64,000 bases of DNA from Streptomyces sp. NBC_00654. GTDB lineage: Bacteria; Actinomycetota; Actinomycetes; Streptomycetales; Streptomycetaceae. The DNA lies in NCBI RefSeq assembly GCF_026341775.1, contig NZ_JAPEOB010000003.1, positions 248,001 to 312,000 of the forward strand, given 5' to 3'. Numbering within the stretch: the first letter of the stretch is position 1; each line of letters starts with the position of its first letter. The position numbers and the translations under genes were made by a program. Positions 44,213 to 54,749 of this stretch are shown one piece after another. The notes under the pieces are model-generated. The model made no database searches and was not told the DNA's origin. It was given only the letters and a program-made list of their open reading frames with translations.

Positions 44213-44815
44213 TCAGCCCACCAGCTCCCGGACCACCGGAACCAGCGCCCGGAACGCCTTACCCCGGTGGCTGATCGCGTTCTTCTCCGCGGGGGACAGC
44301 TCGGCGCAGGTACGGGACTCGCCCTCGGGCTGGAGGATCGGGTCGTAGCCGAAGCCGTTCGTGCCCGACGGGGTGTGGCGCAGGGTGCCCGGGAGGCGGC
44401 CCACGACCACGCGTTCCGTGCCGTCGGGGAGGGCCAGCGCGGCGGCGCAGGCGAAGTGGGCGGCGCGGTGTTCGGGGGCGATGTCGGCGAGTTGGGCCAG
44501 GAGCAGGTCCAGGTTGGCCCGGTCGTCGCCGTGGGTGCCGGACCAGCGGGCCGAGAAGATGCCGGGGGCGCCGCCGAGGACGTCCACGCAGAGGCCGGAG
44601 TCGTCGGCGACGGCCGGGTGGCCGGTGGCCCTGGCGAGGGCGTGGGCCTTGAGGAGGGCGTTCTCGGCGAAGGTGACGCCGGTTTCCTTGACGTCGGGGA
44701 TCTCGGGGTACGCGTCCGCGCCGACGAGGTCGTGGGCAAGGCCCGCGTCGGCGAGGATCGCGTGGAGTTCGGTGATTTTCCCGGCGTTGCGGGTGGCGAG
44801 GATCAGGCGGGTCAT
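44213..44815 (-). CDS. rdgB: Non-canonical purine NTP pyrophosphatase (RdgB/HAM1)
   Basis: 200 residues. LILATRNAGKITELHAIL (substrate loop), VTFAENALLKAHA, VADDSGLCVDVLGGAPGIFSARW and FGYDPIL with SHRGKAF are the HAM1/RdgB signatures. It hydrolyses dITP/XTP to the monophosphate and keeps them out of DNA. It is the last gene of the rph-lipoprotein-rdgB series; rph and rdgB are neighbours in many actinobacteria. Confidence 0.95.
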   Translation of the reverse strand: MTRLILATRNAGKITELHAILADAGLAHDLVGADAYPEIPDVKETGVTFAENALLKAHALARATGHPAVADDSGLCVDVLGGAPGIFSARWSGTHGDDRANLDLLLAQLADIAPEHRAAHFACAAALALPDGTERVVVGRLPGTLRHTPSGTNGFGYDPILQPEGESRTCAELSPAEKNAISHRGKAFRALVPVVRELVG

Positions 44816-44880
44816 GCCCCGATTATCGCCGCGCGCCGCAGGACGGCCCACGGGGCCCGTCACTCGCTTCGGGACGTCGG

Positions 44881-45270
44881 TCAGGACGTGCAGACGTTGC
44901 CGATCTCGGTGGCGGCGTCGGTGACCGGCGAGATGTCCGGGGTGGCGTCGCCCTTCTCGATGGCGTCGCGGACGTTGGTGACTCCGGCCTGGAGGTCGTC
45001 GACCGCCTTCCCGAGATCGGCGTTGTCCGTGGTGTCGCCGAGGTTCTTCAGTTCCTTGTCGATCTCGTCGAGGGCCTCGGCGGCCTGGGTCGGGTCGTCG
45101 GAGGCACTGGAGATGGCCTGCTGGAGGTTGCTGACGCTGGTGGCGATGGCGTCGGCGGTACGGACGCAGTCGATGGCCTTGTCGACGGCGCCGCAGCCGA
45201 CCGCGGCGGTGAGGGTCAGCAGGGCGGCGGTGACGGCGAGTGCGGTGCGGTGATGGCGGCGCGAAGCCAT
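44881..45270 (-). CDS. Small lipoprotein of unknown function
   Basis: 129 residues. The signal sequence ALAVTAALLTLTAAVGC ends in a lipobox-like cysteine, so the protein is probably lipid-anchored outside. The mature part is a helical bundle (SNLQQAISSASDDPTQAAEA; ALDEIDKELKNLGDTTDNA) with Cys near each end (DCVRT, NVCTS). It lies between rph and rdgB and may share their transcript. Confidence 0.82.
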   Translation of the reverse strand: MASRRHHRTALAVTAALLTLTAAVGCGAVDKAIDCVRTADAIATSVSNLQQAISSASDDPTQAAEALDEIDKELKNLGDTTDNADLGKAVDDLQAGVTNVRDAIEKGDATPDISPVTDAATEIGNVCTS

Positions 45271-45393
45271 GGTGCGGTCCCTCCCCGGGGATCGATACGT
45301 GGACGGGCGCACGGTTCGACCCGTGCGCCCGTGTACGTAACGACGCTCTGTGGTGCGTACTTGGTTGCTTCTTTACCCGCCCGGTGCGGCCGG

Positions 45394-46131
45394 TTACTCG
45401 CCGGAGGTGCGGGCGAGTGCCTCGTTCTGGAGTGCGGCGAGGTCCACACAGCCGGCGGTGGCGAGGTCCAGGAGCGCGCCCAGTTCCGTGCGGTCGAACG
45501 GCGCGGCCTCCGCGGTGCCCTGGACCTCGACGAAGCGGCCGTCGCCGGTGCAGACGACGTTCATGTCGGTGTCGGCGCGGACGTCCTCCTCGTAACAGAG
45601 GTCGAGGAGCGGAACGCCGTCGACGATGCCGACGCTGATGGCGGCGACGGTGTCGGTGAGCGGCTTGCGGCCTTGCTTGACGATCTTCTTGCCCTGGGCC
45701 CAGGCGACGGCGTCGGCGAGGGCGACATAGGCGCCGGTGATGGCGGCGGTACGGGTGCCGCCGTCGGCCTGGAGGACGTCGCAGTCCAGGACGATGGTGT
45801 TCTCGCCGAGGGCCTTGTAGTCGATGACGGCGCGCAGCGAGCGGCCGATCAGCCGGCTGATCTCGTGGGTCCGGCCGCCGATCTTGCCGCGGACGGACTC
45901 ACGGTCGCCCCGGGTGTTGGTGGAGCGGGGCAGCATGGAGTACTCGGCGGTGACCCAGCCTTCACCGCTGCCCTTGCGCCAGCGCGGGACACCTTCGGTG
46001 ACGGAGGCGGTGCAGAAGACTTTGGTGTCGCCGAAGGAGATGAGGACTGAGCCTTCGGCGTGCTTGCTCCAGCCGCGTTCGATGGTGACGGGGCGGAGCT
46101 GTTCGGGGGTGCGGCCGTCGATGCGAGACAT
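45394..46131 (-). CDS. rph: Ribonuclease PH
   Basis: 245 residues. [40 protein letters not shown] (phosphate-binding arginines) and [19 protein letters not shown] are RNase PH hallmarks. It trims tRNA 3' ends phosphorolytically. It faces away from the PTS genes and leads the rdgB operon. Confidence 0.95.
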   Translation of the reverse strand: MSRIDGRTPEQLRPVTIERGWSKHAEGSVLISFGDTKVFCTASVTEGVPRWRKGSGEGWVTAEYSMLPRSTNTRGDRESVRGKIGGRTHEISRLIGRSLRAVIDYKALGENTIVLDCDVLQADGGTRTAAITGAYVALADAVAWAQGKKIVKQGRKPLTDTVAAISVGIVDGVPLLDLCYEEDVRADTDMNVVCTGDGRFVEVQGTAEAAPFDRTELGALLDLATAGCVDLAALQNEALARTSGE

Positions 46132-46351
46132 GGCGTCGACTTTATCCGCTGGCGGCGGGGCTCCGTTCGGGTGGGAAGGAAGCTTCCGGCCGGGCGGGAC
46201 GGAGGGCGGGAGGGAGCAACACGGGAGCGACACGGCCCCGCTCCCCCGGGGAGGAGCGGGGCACGCGGGCGCGGACCGGACCCGGACGGTCGGGGGTGGG
46301 GCCGTCGTCGTACGTCCTGTGCGCCAGGAGCGGCTCAGCGGGGCGCGGCGG

Positions 46352-46585
46352 TCACATCATGTCTTCGATGTCGGCGGCGATCGGGTCCGCGTCGGTACCG
46401 ATGACGACCTGGATCGCGGTGCCCATCTTCACGACGCCGTGCGCGCCGGCCGCCTTGAGGGCTGCCTCGTCGACCTTGCCGGGGTCGTGGACCTCGGTGC
46501 GGAGGCGGGTGATGCAGCCTTCGATCTCGTCGATGTTCTCGATGCCGCCGAGCCCGGCGACGATCTTCTCAGCCTTGGTGGCCAT
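46352..46585 (-). CDS. nagF: PTS EIIB component, GlcNAc/glucose type (NagF-like)
   Basis: 77 residues. [23 protein letters not shown] contains the phosphorylated cysteine (C24), and the length is that of a free-standing EIIB domain. The divergent nagE1/nagE2 genes encode EIIC proteins without an EIIB domain, so this protein should pass phosphate to them. The order rph-nagF-nagE1-nagE2 agrees with that known in Streptomyces coelicolor. A dre site lies in the shared promoter region. Confidence 0.9.
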   Translation of the reverse strand: MATKAEKIVAGLGGIENIDEIEGCITRLRTEVHDPGKVDEAALKAAGAHGVVKMGTAIQVVIGTDADPIAADIEDMM

Positions 46586-46748
46586 GTGCTTCTCCCTGGA
46601 TTTGGCATGCTTCCGGCGCCCACCACTGGGTCCGTTTCGTCACGTTAACGCACGGTTGGCCCATCTTCGCAGGCGAGTAATCGAACCATCCCCAAGGATG
46701 ACGATCACCGGTGCCCTGTCTTCCGGGCGGGCCCCGCACCGTAACGCA

Positions 46749-46764
46749 ACTGGTCTACACCAGT
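46749..46764. promoter_or_regulatory. DasR operator (dre site) between nagF and nagE1
   Basis: ACTGGTCTACACCAGT, a 16-bp palindrome that fits the DasR consensus almost perfectly. It sits 42 bp before nagE1 and 163 bp before nagF, so one site may control both. Confidence 0.88.
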
Positions 46765-46806
46765 TTGCAACGACCGCCAAACGTGACGTGTTCCGGGAGG
46801 ATGCCG

Positions 46807-48066
46807 ATGAGTACGAGCGCGGCTGCGGCACCGCAGCAGAAGTGGTGGAACGGGCCGATCCAGGGGCTGCAGAAGGTCGGACGGAGCCTTCAGCTTCCCG
46901 TGGCCGTCCTCCCGGCGGCCGGCCTGCTGGTCAGCCTCGGCAACCTGTTCAGCTCGTATCTGCACGGCGACTTCTGGGACAAGACCTCCAAGGTCCTGCT
47001 CAACGGCGGAAACGCCATCCTCGACGGCACCACCGGCCTGCCCCTGCTGTTCTGCATCGGTGTGGCCATCGGCTTCGCGAAGAAGGCGGACGGCTCGACG
47101 GCGCTGGCCGCGGTGGTCGGCTTCCTCGTCTACCGGGGCGTGCTCGGCGCCTTCCCCGTCGACGACTCGGTGACCGAGGCGGTGCCCAACGGAATCCCGC
47201 AGAACCCCGGTGTGCTCGGCGGCATCCTCATCGGTCTGCTCACCGCCGTGATCTGGCAGCGCTACCACCGCACCAAGCTGGTGGACTGGCTGGGCTTCTT
47301 CAACGGGCGCCGCCTGGTACCGATCCTGATGGCGTTCCTCTGCGTGATCCTGGGCGTGCTGTTCGGCCTGCTGTGGCAGCCGGTCGGTGACGCGCTGACC
47401 TGGTTCTCCAAGCAGCTGATCGACCTCGGAGCGTGGGGCGCGGCCATCTTCGGCTTCGCGAACCGGCTGCTGATCCCGATCGGCATGCACCAGTTCCTGA
47501 ACACCTTCTTCTGGTTCCAGGCGGGCGAGTTCACCGGGGCGGACGGCGTGACGGTCCAGGGAGACATCTCCCGCTTCTTCGCCGAGGACCCGTCGGCGGG
47601 GCAGTTCACCTCCGGCTTCTTCCCGATCATGATGTTCGGCCTGCCCGCCGCGGCCCTGGCCATCGCGCACACCGCGCGGCCGGAGCGGCGCAAGGAGGTC
47701 GGCGGTCTGATGCTGTCCGTGGCCCTGACCTCGTTCGTCACGGGTGTCACCGAGCCGCTGGAGTTCTCGTTCATGTTCGTGGCGCCGCTGCTGTACGGCG
47801 TGCACGCGGTCCTCACCGGGGTCTCGATGGGGGTCACCTGGGCGCTGGGAGTGCACGCGGGATTCAGCTTCTCGGCAGGCCTGATCGACTACGTGGTCAA
47901 CTGGCATCTGGACACGAAACCGTGGCTGATCATCCCGATCGGACTGTGCTTCGCGGTGATCTACTACGCCATCTTCCGTTTCGCGATCACCAAGTTCAAC
48001 CTCCAGACACCCGGGCGCGAACCCGAGGAAGTGGAGAAGGAGATCGAGAAGGACCTCACCAAGTAA
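46807..48066 (+). CDS. nagE1: PTS EIIC permease (NagE1-like)
   Basis: 419 residues. Glucose/GlcNAc-family EIIC with about ten membrane segments: GLQKVGRSLQLPVAVLPAAGLLVSLGN, IGFAKKADGSTALAAVVGFLVY and the sugar-binding region VTGVTEPLEFSFMFVAPLLYGVHAVLTG. It lacks EIIB and EIIA domains. GGGAGG is correctly spaced for this ATG rather than the ATG 6 nt upstream. A hairpin terminator follows. In S. coelicolor nagE2 is the main GlcNAc permease and nagE1 is its neighbour; names are transferred by order and sequence. Confidence 0.88.
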   Translation: MSTSAAAAPQQKWWNGPIQGLQKVGRSLQLPVAVLPAAGLLVSLGNLFSSYLHGDFWDKTSKVLLNGGNAILDGTTGLPLLFCIGVAIGFAKKADGSTALAAVVGFLVYRGVLGAFPVDDSVTEAVPNGIPQNPGVLGGILIGLLTAVIWQRYHRTKLVDWLGFFNGRRLVPILMAFLCVILGVLFGLLWQPVGDALTWFSKQLIDLGAWGAAIFGFANRLLIPIGMHQFLNTFFWFQAGEFTGADGVTVQGDISRFFAEDPSAGQFTSGFFPIMMFGLPAAALAIAHTARPERRKEVGGLMLSVALTSFVTGVTEPLEFSFMFVAPLLYGVHAVLTGVSMGVTWALGVHAGFSFSAGLIDYVVNWHLDTKPWLIIPIGLCFAVIYYAIFRFAITKFNLQTPGREPEEVEKEIEKDLTK

Positions 48067-48100
48067 CAGAGCCCCTCCGGGACTTCGGCCCCGGTCACGC

Positions 48101-48132
48101 AAGGCCCTCGGACCTCACGGTCCGGGGGCCTT
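48101..48132 (+). terminator. Terminator after nagE1
   Basis: aaggccctcggacc / ggtccgggggcctt hairpin with a 4-base loop, 35 bp after the nagE1 stop. Confidence 0.8.
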
Positions 48133-48217
48133 CGCCATGTCACCGGGCGTGCCCGATCTGCTACTGCGAAGAAGTTGGCACATCACAGGTTCCTTATCTC
48201 ACCCTCACCGTGCTAGA

Positions 48218-48233
48218 AATGGTCTACACCACT
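48218..48233. promoter_or_regulatory. First dre-like site upstream of nagE2
   Basis: AATGGTCTACACCACT, a close match to the DasR consensus, about 100 bp before nagE2. Confidence 0.82.
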
Positions 48234-48234
48234 G

Positions 48235-48250
48235 AGTGGTCCAGACCACG
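48235..48250. promoter_or_regulatory. Second dre-like site upstream of nagE2
   Basis: AGTGGTCCAGACCACG, one base after the first site, giving a tandem pair. Such pairs allow cooperative DasR binding. Confidence 0.8.
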
Positions 48251-48333
48251 TGGTCATCTGTCGCGTTGCTTCGAGTCGCCGCCTCCCCACATCAGCTCAC
48301 CCGGGCGGCGCCTTGCCCCCATGGAGGAAGTTG

Positions 48334-49599
<1,266 letters not shown>

Positions 49600-49643
49600 G
49601 CCCCGGCCCCCCGGCCCTGCCCCGGCCGCCGAGCCGCACCGGA

Positions 49644-49673
49644 GCCCCTGCCCTTCCCATGGAAGGCGGGGGC
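49644..49673. terminator. Bidirectional terminator between nagE2 and the metallo-beta-lactamase gene
   Basis: gcccctgcccttcc / ggaaggcgggggc hairpin with a short loop, between convergent genes. Confidence 0.78.
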
Positions 49674-49690
49674 TTCGCGCCGCGCCGCTC

Positions 49691-50443
49691 TCAGATCTCG
49701 TACACCGCGCCGGGGGCGGCCAGCTCCACCGGGCCCCGGTAGACCGTGCGGGCGTCGGCGACATTGCGCGCGGCATCGGTCCACGGCGGGATGTGCGTGA
49801 GGACGAGACGCCCCGCCCCGGCGCGGGCGGCGCACTCACCGGCCTCCCGGCCGTTGAGGTGGAGGTCCGGGATGTCCTCCTTGCCGTGCACGAACGAGGC
49901 TTCGCAGAGGAACAGGTCCGCGCCCTCGGCGAGTTCGTCCAGGGCCTCGCAGGTCCCCGTGTCGCCGGAGTAGGTGAGGGTGCGGCCGCCGTGCTCGACG
50001 CGGATCCCGAAGGTCTCGACGGGGTGGCAGACCTTCTCCGTACGCACCGAGAAGGGGCCGATCTCGAACGAACCCGACTTGAGCGTGTGGAAGTCGAACA
50101 CCTCGCCCATCGCCCGGTCGGACGGGGTGTCGCCGTGTGCGGTGGTCAGCCGCTGCTCGGTGCCGTCGGGGCCGTAGACCGGGAGCGGGGCGGGGCGCCC
50201 GCCGTCGTGCCGGTAGTAGCGCACGACGAAGTAGGCGCACATGTCGATGCAGTGATCGGCATGGAGATGGCTGAGAAAGATCGCGTCGAGGTCGTAGAGA
50301 CCGACGTGGCGCTGCAGCTCGCCGAGGGCTCCGTTGCCCATGTCGAGGAGCAGCCGGAAGCCGTCGGCCTCTACGAGGTAGCTGGAGCATGCCGAACCCG
50401 CGGACGGGAAGGAGCCGGAGCAGCCGACGACGGTGAGCTTCAT
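49691..50443 (-). CDS. Metallo-beta-lactamase-fold phosphodiesterase (Rv1339-like)
   Basis: 250 residues. VVGCSGSFPSAGSACSSYLVE, the metal motif SHLHADHCIDM, then TYSGDTGTCEALDELAEGADLFLCEASF and LTHIPPW. This is an RNase Z/cyclic-nucleotide phosphodiesterase-like member. Its place between rph/rdgB and cysM matches Rv1339 of M. tuberculosis, an atypical cyclic-nucleotide phosphodiesterase (established), so the same activity is plausible. The PTS genes separate it from rph here. Confidence 0.88.
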   Translation of the reverse strand: MKLTVVGCSGSFPSAGSACSSYLVEADGFRLLLDMGNGALGELQRHVGLYDLDAIFLSHLHADHCIDMCAYFVVRYYRHDGGRPAPLPVYGPDGTEQRLTTAHGDTPSDRAMGEVFDFHTLKSGSFEIGPFSVRTEKVCHPVETFGIRVEHGGRTLTYSGDTGTCEALDELAEGADLFLCEASFVHGKEDIPDLHLNGREAGECAARAGAGRLVLTHIPPWTDAARNVADARTVYRGPVELAAPGAVYEI

Positions 50444-50656
50444 GGAACGTGAACCTCCGAGACGTGGGAACGGGGAGGGTTCGTGCGGTCGTACGGTTCA
50501 TTCGAGCGGTTCGTCGAGCGTAAGGCGCGAAACCGCTGGTCGCTCCTCTGCGGCCTGCCGTTGTGGGGGAACTCACCTGCTCTGTCACCGGTTCGATGGA
50601 AGCCCGCCGGGGACCGCGGCCGGGTGGGCCCGTACGGGCGCCGGTACGGTCGGGGG

Positions 50657-51202
50657 ATGAACACGTCCTGGTGGGTGGCACTGGCCGCCGTGGTCCTGCT
50701 CGCACTCGTCGCCGCGGTGGTGGACGGGCGGGGCCGGTCGGGCCGGCGGCCGGGCAGGCGCGGTGGTGGTACCGGCCCCGCCGGAGCCGGGCGCGGGGCC
50801 GGCGGGGGCCGCGGGGCGGACCGGCCCGGTGGGCGGACACGGCCGCCGGGGAAGCCCTCGGCTCCGGGGCGCGGAACCGGCGGAGGGGGCGGCCGGACGC
50901 CGCGGCCGGGCGAGATCTGGTGGGCCGACGTGCCGTTCGAGGACGGGCCGGGGTCGAAGGACCGGCCGTGCCTGGTGCTCTCGGTACGGGGTGAACGGGC
51001 CGTCGTCGCCAAGATCACCAGCAAGCATCACGAGGAGCGGCCCGGGGTGATCGCGCTGCCGCCCGGGACGGTGGGCGACCTACGGGGGCGGCAGAGCTTC
51101 CTGGAGACGGACGAGCTGCGGGAAGTGGCGGTACGGGGGTTCCGGCGGCGGGTGGGCGGCGTGGCCCCGCAGGTGTGGGAGCGGGTACGGGGGCTGGGGT
51201 GA
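50657..51202 (+). CDS. Membrane-anchored PemK/MazF-like protein
   Basis: 181 residues. A membrane helix at about 6-22 (WVALAAVVLLALVAAVV), then a 65-residue Gly/Arg/Pro-rich linker, then a MazF/PemK fold: PRPGEIWWADVPFEDGPGSKDRPCLVLSV, AVVAKITSK and SFLETDELREV. The domain has the RPCLVL segment of the toxin family but no antitoxin gene is adjacent on either side. It is alone, divergent from the metallo-beta-lactamase gene. It may act in a role other than a toxin. Confidence 0.82.
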   Translation: MNTSWWVALAAVVLLALVAAVVDGRGRSGRRPGRRGGGTGPAGAGRGAGGGRGADRPGGRTRPPGKPSAPGRGTGGGGGRTPRPGEIWWADVPFEDGPGSKDRPCLVLSVRGERAVVAKITSKHHEERPGVIALPPGTVGDLRGRQSFLETDELREVAVRGFRRRVGGVAPQVWERVRGLG

Positions 51203-51370
51203 CGGAGCGGGGCGGGCGGGGGGCCGCCCCGGCGGGCCCGTCCCGTGCCCGCCCTTCCCCCTTCCCCCTCCCCTTCCCGGAACCGGGGGCTCCGCCCCGG
51301 GACCCCGCTCCTCGAACGCCGGACGGGCCGCCCGGGGTTGCCCGGGGTCGCCCCGGGCGGGCCGGGCCCG

Positions 51371-52696
<1,326 letters not shown>

Positions 52697-52723
52697 TCAG
52701 GCCGTGCGGCTCACGGGCAGGCG

Positions 52724-52825
52724 TCAGCCGGGACAGATCGCGCTGGAAAGCCTGCACAGGTCGACGTGCAGCCGCGCGACGAGCAGCGTGCCCGGCGTCT
52801 TGATGCTCACGTCATGGGGAACCAT
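52724..52825 (-). CDS. Leader peptide of the cysO-cysM operon
   Basis: 33 codons. The peptide ends RLHVDLCRLSSAICPG, the pattern of the widespread Streptomyces 'putative leader peptides' (HVDLxRxxSAxC) found ahead of sulfur-assimilation and cysteine genes. It starts at the ATG at 52825, stops at 52724 and lies 125 bp before cysO on the same strand. Its two cysteine codons suggest ribosome-mediated attenuation by cysteine. The ribosome site is weak. Confidence 0.75.
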   Translation of the reverse strand: MVPHDVSIKTPGTLLVARLHVDLCRLSSAICPG

Positions 52826-52894
52826 GCGGTCATCGTATCGATTCCCGGCCGGAAATCCGGAGTGCGATCTCGCATGGTGGATGCCGAGCGTTCA

Positions 52895-53680
52895 CTATGC
52901 GGAACGGCGGCTCTCGCCCGGGAGGTAGACGACGGTCGGGGCGCCCGTCGTGGGGTGGGTGGTGACCTCGGCCGTCACTCCGTAGACGTCGGCCAGCAGG
53001 TCCGGGGTGAGGACCTCGGCGGGGGTGCCCGAGGCGACGACCCGGCCGGCCCGCAGGACGTAGAGGCGGTCGCAGTAGTACGCGGCGAGGTTCAGGTCGT
53101 GCAGGGCCAGGAGGTTCGTCGTGCCGAGTTCGCGGACCAGCGAGAGGATCTCCAGCTGGTAGCGGATGTCCAGGTGGTTGGTGGGTTCGTCCAGGACGAT
53201 GAGGGACGGTTCCTGGACGAGGGTCCGGGCGACCAGCGCGCGCTGGCGTTCGCCGCCGGAGAGGGAGGCGAACGTACGGGGCGCGAGCGCTCCGATGCCG
53301 ACCCGGTCGAGGGCCGCGGCCGCCAGCTCGGTGTCGGCGGCGGTGTCCGCCTCCCAGAAGCGTTTGTGCGGGGCCCGGCCCATGGCGACGACCTGCGCGA
53401 CGGTCAGTTCGAAACCGGCCTGGCCGTCCTGCGGGACGGTGGCGATCCGGCGTGCGCGGGCCTTGACGGGGAGGCGGGCGAGGTCGTCGCCGTCGAGCAG
53501 GACCCGGCCGTGGGTGGGGCGCAGGGTTCCGTACACGCAGCGCAGCAGGGTGGTCTTGCCGCTGCCGTTGGGGCCGACGAGGCCGACCGTCTCACCGTCG
53601 GCGGCGGTCAGGTCGACGGAGTCCACGAGGTGCCGGCCGCCGGTCCCGTACGAGAGGCCTTCGGTACGCAGACTGGTCAT
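52895..53680 (-). CDS. btuD: ABC transporter ATPase for cobalamin (BtuD-like)
   Basis: 261 residues. Walker A VGPNGSGKTTLLR, signature LSGGERQRALVA, Walker B LIVLDEPTNHLD, H-loop LALHDLNLAAYYCD. By sequence it belongs to the FecE/BtuD iron/B12 family. The cobalamin riboswitch ahead of the binding-protein gene decides for corrinoid transport. It lies 28 bp after btuC with GAAGGAG before the ATG. Confidence 0.88.
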   Translation of the reverse strand: MTSLRTEGLSYGTGGRHLVDSVDLTAADGETVGLVGPNGSGKTTLLRCVYGTLRPTHGRVLLDGDDLARLPVKARARRIATVPQDGQAGFELTVAQVVAMGRAPHKRFWEADTAADTELAAAALDRVGIGALAPRTFASLSGGERQRALVARTLVQEPSLIVLDEPTNHLDIRYQLEILSLVRELGTTNLLALHDLNLAAYYCDRLYVLRAGRVVASGTPAEVLTPDLLADVYGVTAEVTTHPTTGAPTVVYLPGESRRSA

Positions 53681-53708
53681 GCGGGAACTCCTTCGGGGCG
53701 AAGGCCGG

Positions 53709-54749
53709 TCATGCCGGGGCTCCTTCGGGGCGGCGGCGGAGCATCCAGAGGAAGAACGGGCCGCCGGTCAGGGCGGTGAGCACGCCGACCGGGATGTCCT
53801 GGGGAGCGGCGACCGTCCGCGCGGCCAGATCGGCCAGGACCAGGAAGACCGCGCCGCCCAGCGCGGCGACCGGGAGCAGGGCGCGATGGCCGGCGCCGAC
53901 GGCCATCCGGGCCATGTGCGGCACCATCAGGCCGACGAATCCGATGGCTCCGCTGTAGGCGACGAGGGCACCGGTGAGCAGGGAGGCGAGGACGAAGACC
54001 CCGGCCCGGAAGCGTGCGGTGTCGAGCCCGAGGACGGTGGCGCCCTCCTCGCCGACGAGCAGCAGGTCGAGCGGGCGGGCGAGGGTGAGGAGCAGCGCCG
54101 TGCCCGCGACGAGGACGGCCGAGGGGAGCGCGAGCATGTCCCAGCGGGCGGCGCCGAGACCGCCGAGGGTCCAGTAGAGGACTTCCTGGAGGTGGTCGGC
54201 GCGGGCCGACGTGACCAGGATGAGGCTGGTGAGGGCGGAGAGGACGTAGGAGACGGCGACTCCGGCCAGGACGAGCCGGTTGGTGGTGAGGCCGGATCCG
54301 CCGCGGGCCAGGGTGTACACGAGCAGGAGTGAGGCGAGCGCGCCCGCGAAGGCGGCGGCCGGAATGGTGACGGTGGTGGCGAGGCCCGCGCCGACGCCGA
54401 GGACGATCACGAGGACCGCTCCGGTGGAGGCCCCGGAGGAGACGCCGAGGAGGAACGGGTCGGCGAGCGGATTGCGTACGAGCGCCTGGAGGACGGTGCC
54501 GATCACGGCGAGTCCGGCGCCGACGACGATGCCGAGCAGGACCCGGGGCAGCCGGACGTCGAGGACGATCGTGCGGAACGGGCTCGGTCCGGCCCGCCCG
54601 GTCAGGATGTCCAGGACCTGGCCGGGCGGGATGCGGACGGAGCCGAGGGCGAGCGCGGCGAGGACGGCGGCCCCGAGGACGACGGCGAGGGCGCCGAGGA
54701 CCAGGGTGTAGCGCAGCCGTCGTGGCGCGGCGGGGGTGCGGCAGCTCAC
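53709..54749 (-). CDS. btuC: FecCD-family permease for cobalamin (BtuC-like)
   Basis: 346 residues, about ten helices. GQVLDILTG, LPRVLLGIVVGAGLAVIGTVLQALVRNPLADP (FecCD signature), SGAIGFVGLMVPHMARM. The GTG start overlaps the btuF stop (GTGA). A longer open extension runs antisense through the binding-protein gene and is not coding. It forms the membrane channel for the corrinoid taken from BtuF. Confidence 0.9.
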   Translation of the reverse strand: MSCRTPAAPRRLRYTLVLGALAVVLGAAVLAALALGSVRIPPGQVLDILTGRAGPSPFRTIVLDVRLPRVLLGIVVGAGLAVIGTVLQALVRNPLADPFLLGVSSGASTGAVLVIVLGVGAGLATTVTIPAAAFAGALASLLLVYTLARGGSGLTTNRLVLAGVAVSYVLSALTSLILVTSARADHLQEVLYWTLGGLGAARWDMLALPSAVLVAGTALLLTLARPLDLLLVGEEGATVLGLDTARFRAGVFVLASLLTGALVAYSGAIGFVGLMVPHMARMAVGAGHRALLPVAALGGAVFLVLADLAARTVAAPQDIPVGVLTALTGGPFFLWMLRRRPEGAPA

